Assembly (NCBI GenBank): GCA_041908065.1
Contig: JAYRGC010000052.1
Location: 1 to 36,313 of the forward strand
Origin: JAYRGC01 sp041908065
GTDB lineage: Bacteria > Pseudomonadota > Alphaproteobacteria > UBA9219
Direction of reading: 5' to 3'
Length of the DNA stretch: 36,313 nt
The position numbers were made by a program, and so were the translations under genes. Under the pieces are notes generated by a model. The model ran no database searches. It was not told the DNA's origin and saw only the letters and a program-made list of their open reading frames with translations. This document shows positions 30,850 through 36,313 of this stretch, one piece after another. Position 1 is the first letter of the stretch. Each line of letters begins with the position of its first letter.

Positions 30850-32433
30850 TCAGAACGCCGAAGCTATTCCGGAAACATAGGCTATGACGCGGATCAGCCA
30901 TTCGGGCTGGAATGGAGAAAAAGCGAACAGCGCGGCATAGGAAACGACTATGGCGGCAACCATGGAGTATCCGGTCTTTCCGGCGCGTTGCCTCGCTCCT
31001 ATCCTCGCGTTGGGATAGCGGCGTTTCAACGTCCATCGCACCGAGCGGTTCAAACCCATCCAGCCTAAGGCCGCCATCGCGAAAGGCAGAGCCAGATCCG
31101 CCGCCATGGTCAGCGGCCAAGGCCATTCGTGGGTGGTTTTCCAATGCAGCGGCGTGGCGAACAGTCCGGCAGAGATGGCGGCCGCCAAAGTCGCTAGGGC
31201 GAAGGCGGTTATTGTTCGCGTTCGCAGAGTGAGCTTTTGCACCGACTTTCGTATATTTCCGATTATCTCGGCAATAACCTCGCGCGACATTCCTACCGGA
31301 TAAAGGCGATGAAAATCGTCCAAGGGAGACGCGCTGGAAAGGCATGTTTCCAAGGCGTCGCGGATAGCCCTTACCCCCATCGATTTGTCGAGGGTTTCCC
31401 CCGTTCCCGCAGCCTGTCGGAGTTCTTCCCGCCAAGGCTTCAAGGCCTCGTCGAGGAACGGAGGAACTCCGAACAAGACGCAGCGTTTGCCGAAGGCCGA
31501 GACGGTCAAAGGCCGTTCGGCTATCCGCAATTTGATGTCGGCATAGGGAAACGAGGCGACAAGACCGATTAGAGACTTGTCCACCCCCGGGATTGCCAGA
31601 TCCGGCAACGACATTTCGATGTCGGCGTGTCCTTTGGCTATTTTGGCGGTTCCTAAGCGATCCATGGCTTTCAACACGCCGCTGGGGATATTCACTCCGG
31701 TGGACAGCTTAAAGTCTATCTCGGCGTTGCAGGTAAGGGTGATTTCCTGAGTTATGGTTCCGGTTCCGCTGCATTGCGGACAGGGAGTGCCGCCGTTGCC
31801 TTGGCAGGTGGGACAGATCAAATAGCCCGAGGATTGGCAATAGCGGCAGATGGCGAATCTGGTTCCGCGACAGGTGGGGCATTGCTGGGAGGGATTTACT
31901 GGATCCTCGCCGCGCCCAAAGCAGTTATAGCAGCTTTCCCGCCCCTGCCCTTGGCAATGCGAGCAGACAACCTGCTTTTTCCCCAAGCACTGGTGGCAGG
32001 TCAAGCGGCGGTTGCCTCGGCAATCGACGCAGGTTTCGCAGGCGGCCATGGTTATCGTGGCCTTGGGTATCACCACCAATGCCCCGTCCAAACCCCAGCA
32101 ATGCCCGGGTGCGGAGTGTATCTCCTTGAATACCCCTTTCAGCCATTCGTCGGAGTTGGCAAGCCCGTTGCGGATGTTATCCGCCTCGGTATTCAGCGCG
32201 GCTGAGGTCGGCATGGATATGACGCCCTTGCCCTTAGGCCTTCCGGCGTAGGACTTGGATTTGACGTCGACCTTGGGTTTCAGGCGGATGCTGGCGTTAA
32301 GGGAATAAGAAGCCTCGTTGCGATCGACCAGTTGTATGGATTCCGGATCCATGCCGTTTCCAAGCGCGACCGCCCGCAAGCGTTCCAGTGTCCGCTCGGT
32401 GAGGGAAGGGGTGTTTGACCGCTGGTTCTGCAC
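30850..32433 (-). CDS. membrane protein with an eight-motif DnaJ-type zinc-finger region
   Basis: A 527-residue protein with no J domain. Residues 132-224 hold eight CxxC motifs, most as CxxCxG (CETC, CVDCRG, CHQCLG, CSHCQG, CYNCFG, CPTCRG, CRYC, CPTCQG, CPQCSG), twice the number in DnaJ. A soluble domain of about 190 residues of unknown fold follows. The last 115 residues hold three or four membrane helices (about 413-432, 445-462, 494-527). This suggests a membrane-anchored protein-binding zinc domain. The start is GTG at 32433, with a purine-rich AAGGCGAAGAGAA upstream. I do not recognise a named family; its function is unknown. It lies between dnaE and surA on the same strand, separated from each by mobile repeats, so co-transcription is uncertain. 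Confidence 0.75.
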   Translation of the reverse strand: MQNQRSNTPSLTERTLERLRAVALGNGMDPESIQLVDRNEASYSLNASIRLKPKVDVKSKSYAGRPKGKGVISMPTSAALNTEADNIRNGLANSDEWLKGVFKEIHSAPGHCWGLDGALVVIPKATITMAACETCVDCRGNRRLTCHQCLGKKQVVCSHCQGQGRESCYNCFGRGEDPVNPSQQCPTCRGTRFAICRYCQSSGYLICPTCQGNGGTPCPQCSGTGTITQEITLTCNAEIDFKLSTGVNIPSGVLKAMDRLGTAKIAKGHADIEMSLPDLAIPGVDKSLIGLVASFPYADIKLRIAERPLTVSAFGKRCVLFGVPPFLDEALKPWREELRQAAGTGETLDKSMGVRAIRDALETCLSSASPLDDFHRLYPVGMSREVIAEIIGNIRKSVQKLTLRTRTITAFALATLAAAISAGLFATPLHWKTTHEWPWPLTMAADLALPFAMAALGWMGLNRSVRWTLKRRYPNARIGARQRAGKTGYSMVAAIVVSYAALFAFSPFQPEWLIRVIAYVSGIASAF

Positions 32434-32474
32434 TTCTCTTCGCCTTAGTTGTTGTCTAAAGTCACGGCAATTGC

Positions 32475-32644
32475 GGTTCTTGCTACCTTCCCCAAACGGC
32501 CCTCATTGCGAGCGGCCTTCTTCAGGCTGCGAAGCAATCCTGTGCCGCCGCGCCATGACTCTGGATTGCTTCGCCGCAAAGTGGCGGCTCGAAATGACGG
32601 CCGTTTTTTAGGGAGGCAGTACCCACCCGTTTTTGGCAAGAGCC
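32475..32644 (-). mobile_element. MITE-like element, copy H, degenerate
   Basis: The left end GGTTCTTGC joins directly to TACCTTCC, as if part of the arm were deleted. The core has CTCATTGCGAGCGGCC, GCGAAGCAATCC and CTGGATTGCTTCGCCGC, and the right end is TACCCACCCGTTTTTGGCAAGAGCC, similar to copy E. No target duplication is visible. Its right end is one base from the surA stop codon, so it forms the 3' end of the surA transcript and the space before the zinc-finger gene. Confidence 0.68.
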
Positions 32645-32645
32645 T

Positions 32646-34001
32646 CTAATAATCCATCCGAATATCGATATAGGCGTTGCGGCGCAAGTCGCGCATAAGA
32701 CGGCGCGCCAAAAGCTCAAGGCGTTCCGCGCCTATGGCCGAGGTGAGCGCGTCGCGATCGATTCCGTCCCTTGTCTTGCGATCGCAGGCGAATACCAGCA
32801 ATGCGCCGCGATCCGTTAAAATTGCTTCTCCGGCGCGGCCTTTGGCCACGTCGCGGATGTTTTCGGATATCCACGGCGGGACATCCTTGGATTCCACTTC
32901 TTCCGGTTCTTGGGCTTGCCAAGCCGACATCTCTCCGCCCAGCTTTCCGTCGAGCGAGGCGCATCCCGAGACGCTTTTCCGCAAAGTTTCCGCTTGGGAG
33001 AGGATTTTCTCCCGCTCCATCGCATCGGCAAACGGGGCGAAAGCCTGCCTTAGAACGAACATCTCCTCTCCGCTGCCGGAGGGAGCGGCTACGGTGCGTT
33101 TTTCCCTTACGCCGAGAATGTAAAACCCTCCGGTCGAACGGATGGGCGACGACATTTGCCCGACCTCTAGCGGCAGAAGCTCTTTGTCCAAATCAGCGGA
33201 TAATTGCCCCGCTTGTATCCACCCGATGTCGCCGCCGTTGGCAGCCGCCGAGCTTTGGGAAAACTGTCTGGCCACAGCCCCGAACGGCGCGCCCTCGCGG
33301 ATTTTTTGCGCCAGATTTTCCACCAGCGATCTGACGCGGTCCTCGTCGGAGGGGGAGTCCACGGCCAGATAGATTTCGCTAACCAGATATTCCTGCTTTC
33401 CGGCGTTAGCTTTGATGCGCTCTATCGCCGCGTCGATTTCGTCTTCGCCGATCTCGACGCGAGGACGCAAAGCGCGTTGCACGACCTTGCTCCACGCTAT
33501 TCCCGAGCGCATCTGATCTTCCATGGTTTGGGCGGGGATTCCGTTGGCGGCCAGCAATTTTCTCATGTCGCCGCCCGGGATGCGGTTTTCCTCGGCCAAA
33601 CGCGACATGGCGGAATCTATCTCGGTTTGGGAGGCGGTTATCTCAAGCCGCTTGGCTTCCTGCAACTGGAGCTTTTCGTCCATCAATCCGCGCAATACCT
33701 GCGGCAAAAGCTGGCGTTCGACCTCGGGGGAGTTCTTCATGCCGGAAGAAAGGATTATCAGCGATATTCTGGCGCGGATGTCGGAGGTGGATATTATGTC
33801 GTCGTTCACCACGGCGGCTATGCGTTCCCCCATTATGGCGCTCGTCGGCGCGAAAGCTGGGGGGGCGGAGGCCTTGGCCTCGGGAGATGCCGACCCCATG
33901 GAGGGAAGATCCGACACCCTCTGCGCGAAAGCCTCGGACGCGCACAGCGCGAGCAAGCAAACGGCGGCAAGCAATGGCGATAGGCGCGAAGGCGTGATCA
34001 T
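32646..34001 (-). CDS. surA: SurA-like periplasmic chaperone/peptidylprolyl isomerase
   Basis: SurA escorts outer-membrane proteins through the periplasm to the BAM complex. The 451 residues begin with a signal peptide (MITPSRLSPLLAAVCLLALCASEAFA, cleavage after FA), then the SurA N-domain (IAAVVNDDIISTSDI through the LMDEKLQLQEAKRL helix). One clear parvulin domain runs from VSEIYLAVDSPSD through ARQFSQSSAAANGGDIGW to GGFYILGVREKR. The later region looks like a degenerate second parvulin domain. ATG at 34001 is chosen because it starts the signal peptide, although the frame reaches 34070 at a GTG and no strong ribosome binding site is seen. It is divergent from the radical-SAM gene. Confidence 0.88.
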   Translation of the reverse strand: MITPSRLSPLLAAVCLLALCASEAFAQRVSDLPSMGSASPEAKASAPPAFAPTSAIMGERIAAVVNDDIISTSDIRARISLIILSSGMKNSPEVERQLLPQVLRGLMDEKLQLQEAKRLEITASQTEIDSAMSRLAEENRIPGGDMRKLLAANGIPAQTMEDQMRSGIAWSKVVQRALRPRVEIGEDEIDAAIERIKANAGKQEYLVSEIYLAVDSPSDEDRVRSLVENLAQKIREGAPFGAVARQFSQSSAAANGGDIGWIQAGQLSADLDKELLPLEVGQMSSPIRSTGGFYILGVREKRTVAAPSGSGEEMFVLRQAFAPFADAMEREKILSQAETLRKSVSGCASLDGKLGGEMSAWQAQEPEEVESKDVPPWISENIRDVAKGRAGEAILTDRGALLVFACDRKTRDGIDRDALTSAIGAERLELLARRLMRDLRRNAYIDIRMDY

Positions 34002-34098
34002 GGCGGACAGGAAAACTCCGGTGGAACATAAAACCGATTTAAGGCTAACATAAGCCGTTGAAAATGGCACGGGGGAAACGCATAGAGGCGGCGAAGCG

Positions 34099-34851
34099 AT
34101 GAGCGGGATTTACAGCATTACGCCTTTCACCATGTTGGACTATCCGAACGAGACGGCCTGCATCGTCTGGTTTTCGGGGTGCAATCTGCGTTGCCCTTAT
34201 TGCCACAATCCAGAAATAGTCTTTTGCCGAGGCGACGGCGAAGGCGGCGGGGAAAAAAAGCTGTTCGATTTTCTGGAAAAACGGCGCGGTTTGTTGGGCG
34301 GCGTGGTGTTGTCGGGCGGGGAGGCCACCACGCACAAGGGGTTGGCGGCGTTGGCGCGGCGCGTGCGTTCGATGGGGTTCAAGGTCAAGCTGGACACCAA
34401 CGGCTCTCGTCCGCAGGCGTTGGCCGAGCTTTTCGCCGAGGGTCTGCCCGACTATGCGGCGGTGGACTACAAGGCGAATCCCGCCGGCGCGGACATCGTT
34501 ACCGGAGTCGACGGGGAAAAATACCTCGCGGCGTTGGAGGAAAGCCTGAAGATGCTGATATCCCGCGCCGCCTCGGGGGCGATGGGTTTGGAGGTGAGGA
34601 CTACGTTCCATCCCGACTTGATGGACGAGGAGGGGATCAACGAGATAATCCGCCATCTCGAAAAATTGGATTATCGCGGAACCTATTACCTTCAACAGGT
34701 GTTTTCTTACGGCGGCAATACGCTGGGAAATATCCGGAGACCGGAACGCGAGATAGAAGCCGGACTTTTAATCGCGCCTAAGAACTTTCATGTTTCGGTA
34801 AGAAACGCGGCGCGAACTGCGGCCGATTCTTCTCTCAGCCGTATTTCATAG
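34099..34851 (+). CDS. radical-SAM activase of the anaerobic ribonucleotide reductase type (NrdG-like)
   Basis: A 250-residue glycyl-radical-enzyme activase. The N-terminal pattern ITPFTMLDYPNETACIVWFSGCNLRCPYCHN carries the CxxxCxxC cluster site at Cys28, Cys32 and Cys35. LSGGEATTH is the SAM-binding GGE motif, and KLDTNGSRP follows. The sequence resembles the anaerobic ribonucleoside-triphosphate reductase activating proteins found in alphaproteobacteria. No glycyl-radical partner (NrdD or Pfl) is in the window, so the substrate is not confirmed. ATG at 34099 has GAGG about 11 bases upstream. A mobile-repeat remnant begins 4 bases after the stop. Confidence 0.85.
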   Translation: MSGIYSITPFTMLDYPNETACIVWFSGCNLRCPYCHNPEIVFCRGDGEGGGEKKLFDFLEKRRGLLGGVVLSGGEATTHKGLAALARRVRSMGFKVKLDTNGSRPQALAELFAEGLPDYAAVDYKANPAGADIVTGVDGEKYLAALEESLKMLISRAASGAMGLEVRTTFHPDLMDEEGINEIIRHLEKLDYRGTYYLQQVFSYGGNTLGNIRRPEREIEAGLLIAPKNFHVSVRNAARTAADSSLSRIS

Positions 34852-34854
34852 CCT

Positions 34855-35047
34855 ATGGCCAAAGGCTGTCATTGCGAGCCGCCCCTTGGGTTTGAGCGTC
34901 ATTGCGAGCCGCCCCTTGGCGGCGAAGCAATCCAGTGCCGTTGCTCCATAAGGTCTGGATTGCTTCGCCGCCAGGGGGCGGCTCGCAATGACAGTGCTTG
35001 CCGTTGCGTTTGGATGTAAAAATACCCACCAGTTTTGCGTAAGAGCC
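34855..35047 (+). mobile_element. MITE-like element, copy I, left arm lost, internal duplication
   Basis: The inner left block GTCATTGCGAGCCGCCCCTTGG occurs twice in tandem (about 34868-34889 and 34899-34920), then GCGGCGAAGCAATCCAG, its complement, GGGGCGGCTCGCAATGACAG, and the right arm ending TTTTGCGTAAGAGCC at 35047. The left outer arm is absent and there is no target duplication. It fills the gap between the convergent activase and phosphatase genes. Confidence 0.72.
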
Positions 35048-35063
35048 TTATATATATCCGTTT

Positions 35064-36002
35064 TCAGCGACCGGAATGCGCCATCGCCAATCCCTCGCGC
35101 AAGCCGTGGGCGGAGAATATGACCCCATGCGCGGGAGAGATGGCGAATACAAGCTCTCCCATCGCGGCGGCGGCGGTTCCGATCATATCGGCGCGGCGGC
35201 GTATTTTTCCGCCCATGCGGGAAAAAGCCGCCGCGTCCATGACGCTTATTTTCTTCAGGTCGGCGATTATTCCGGCGCGGGATCTGCGATAGCCGTGCAT
35301 GGCGTCTTTTTCGCGTTTGACGTCGCCAAGTCGCATGGACACTCGCGCCATAGCACGCCAACTGCCGCCTATAGCGTAAAGGTGGGGCGCGTCTTTCAGC
35401 CACTTCAGGCGTTTCAGGCGTTTTTTGACCATCGCCGCCGCCGTCGCTTCGTCGCCGCCGCTGTCGGCCATCAGGGTTAGGACTCCAAAGGGGAGCGAGG
35501 CGGTTTCGCAGATTTTTCCTCGCCTTATCCGCACCAGATCCATGCTGCCGCCGCCCATGTCGGCCATTACTCCGTCGGCGGCGGGATAGTCGCCTAATAT
35601 CGCCATGGCGGCCAACTTAGCCTCGTATCGGCCGGAAATGATCGTTATGGGATGCCCCAGAGCGATTTCGGCTTGGCTATGAAATTTTTTTCCGGCGGGA
35701 GTGCGGCGAACCGCTCTTAAGGCTGCTGTGGCTACGGCTATGACGCGCGGGGAACCGCCTGACGCTATGGCAAGGCGGAATGAACGCAGCGTTCGCAGGG
35801 CGAGCATGGCTCCCTTTGGATTAAGGCGGGGAGAGGCGGCGGACATTCCTTCGGCCAAACGGCATATTTCTTTGCGCTCCGCAACCGCCAGCATCTTGCC
35901 GCGCTCATGGCGGTATATGGACAGCCGCACGCTGTTGGAGCCTATGTCCACCACGGCCAACGAGTCTTTTACCGATTTGCGCTTGCGCGACGTTTTGATC
36001 AT
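35064..36002 (-). CDS. Ppx/GppA-type phosphatase
   Basis: A 312-residue member of the exopolyphosphatase/guanosine pentaphosphatase family (ASKHA fold). Phosphate-binding motif 1 is VDIGSNSVRLSIY at 18-30; the second motif is ADMGGGSMDLVR near 146; the GG motif AIGGSWRAMARV is further on. It is short, like other alphaproteobacterial GppA/Ppx proteins that lack the C-terminal HD-type domain. It could hydrolyse polyphosphate or (p)ppGpp; the sequence does not settle which. ATG at 36002 has no strong ribosome binding site. It ends 16 bases beyond mobile-repeat copy I. Confidence 0.9.
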   Translation of the reverse strand: MIKTSRKRKSVKDSLAVVDIGSNSVRLSIYRHERGKMLAVAERKEICRLAEGMSAASPRLNPKGAMLALRTLRSFRLAIASGGSPRVIAVATAALRAVRRTPAGKKFHSQAEIALGHPITIISGRYEAKLAAMAILGDYPAADGVMADMGGGSMDLVRIRRGKICETASLPFGVLTLMADSGGDEATAAAMVKKRLKRLKWLKDAPHLYAIGGSWRAMARVSMRLGDVKREKDAMHGYRRSRAGIIADLKKISVMDAAAFSRMGGKIRRRADMIGTAAAAMGELVFAISPAHGVIFSAHGLREGLAMAHSGR

Positions 36003-36262
36003 TCTACGCGACTGGTTTTAATTGGTTGAACGGAAGATTTTAATGGTATGTTTCTTTTGATAAGTCAATCAGTTGTCGAGTGTTTACTTTGAAAGAGGGG
36101 AAAATCCCGTCTTCGTTTTGTATGAACGATAATGGCATTGGGGAACAGTGGATGAGAAAAACCGGAAATTTGATGGTGGCGGTTTCGACGCCATCAAAAT
36201 AACTTCTCAAAAATAGCCATTGCCTTGTTCTTAAACAACATAAATGTTCGGACATTTTCAGT
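36003..36262. other. AT-rich stretch, no confident gene
   Basis: Between the phosphatase start and the right edge the sequence is AT-richer than the surroundings. On the plus strand an open stretch at 36044-36202 reads IPSSFCMNDN then IGEQWMRKTGNLMVAV before a stop, which faintly recalls the end region of RES-domain toxins. On the minus strand a competing open frame runs from the edge to 36040. Neither has enough support to be called. It may be decayed sequence. Confidence 0.35.
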
Positions 36263-36313
36263 TTAAGCCGCTTGGCGTTCCCGTTCCAACTCGTCCAATT
36301 GAACATAGGCATC
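36263..36313 (-). CDS. C-terminal end of an unidentified gene (cut off by window)
   Basis: On the minus strand the frame open from base 36313 reads DAYVQLDELERERQAA and then TAA at 36265-36263. The charged residues and GC-rich codons resemble a real protein end in this genome. Only 16 residues are visible, so no function can be given. A different frame of this strand is open further, to 36040, but its composition is less convincing. Confidence 0.3.
   Translation of the reverse strand, partial: DAYVQLDELERERQAA

Noticed and set aside
34855..35047. CRISPR-like array from repeated GTCATTGCGAG blocks
   Set aside because: The blocks are inverted halves of one palindromic element with one local duplication; there are no regularly spaced unique spacers and no cas genes.
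36040..36312. 90-codon minus-strand gene at the right edge
   Set aside because: Composition is unlike the neighbouring genes and it competes with a more convincing short C-terminal frame; support is too weak to call it.

Overview
The window looks like chromosome of a flagellated, Gram-negative alphaproteobacterium; I cannot name the genus. The evidence is: a fused IspD-IspF enzyme, LpxI next to LpxB for lipid A, an RNase E with a long insert in its S1 domain, an efp/inositol-monophosphatase neighbourhood, and an FlhB-like exporter paralogue beside the axial flagellar genes. Most genes are GC-rich housekeeping genes in short operons. Three or four accessory genes and the right-hand edge are visibly AT-richer.

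Layout. 1-1921: 3' part of a lipid A operon (lpxI, lpxB). 1923-2090: tRNA-Asp with its promoter. 2105-4254: flagellar export genes fliQ-fliR-flhB on the minus strand. 4255-4641: repeat-filled gap. 4642-8548: pepN and ispDF (minus). 8695-12130: helical-repeat protein, efp, an AT-rich ankyrin-like gene, and an inositol monophosphatase family gene. 12136-14976: miaB, then rmuC. 15097-18578: yqgE, an alpha/beta hydrolase, a glycosyltransferase and recO. 18579-19920: an AT-rich pentapeptide-repeat gene bracketed by mobile repeats. 19947-23159: second flagellar block, with flhB-like/orf104/fliO/fliP on minus and flgB/flgC/fliE divergent on plus. 23160-26506: long leader and rne. 26504-30660: dnaE followed by an overlapping histidine phosphatase gene. 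30850-34001: an eight-motif DnaJ-type zinc-finger membrane protein and surA. 34099-36002: a radical-SAM activase and a Ppx/GppA-type phosphatase. 36003-36313: AT-rich edge with only the tail of another gene.

The most distinctive content is a family of about 160-220 bp non-coding elements (eight copies or remnants) with long terminal inverted arms (GGCTCTTACGC...). Two complete copies (4394-4614 and 18553-18762) are each flanked by a perfect 8-bp direct duplication, so this is a MITE-like mobile element and not just a static intergenic palindrome. One copy landed in the last codons of recO. Removing it and one duplication restores a different, shorter RecO C-terminus. Every copy lies directly downstream of at least one gene and none lies between divergent genes. 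A second palindrome family (core GAGCTTGTCGAAG) supplies the last codons of pepN and flanks rne.

The two flagellar blocks are the two halves of the common order flgB-flgC-fliE-fliQ-fliR-flhB. They now sit about 18 kb apart on opposite strands, as one inversion would leave them. Together the genes cover the export gate (FliP, FliQ, FliR, FlhB, FliO) and the MS-ring/rod junction (FliE, FlgB, FlgC). The remaining genes cover envelope biogenesis, translation and tRNA modification, replication/repair and RNA turnover.
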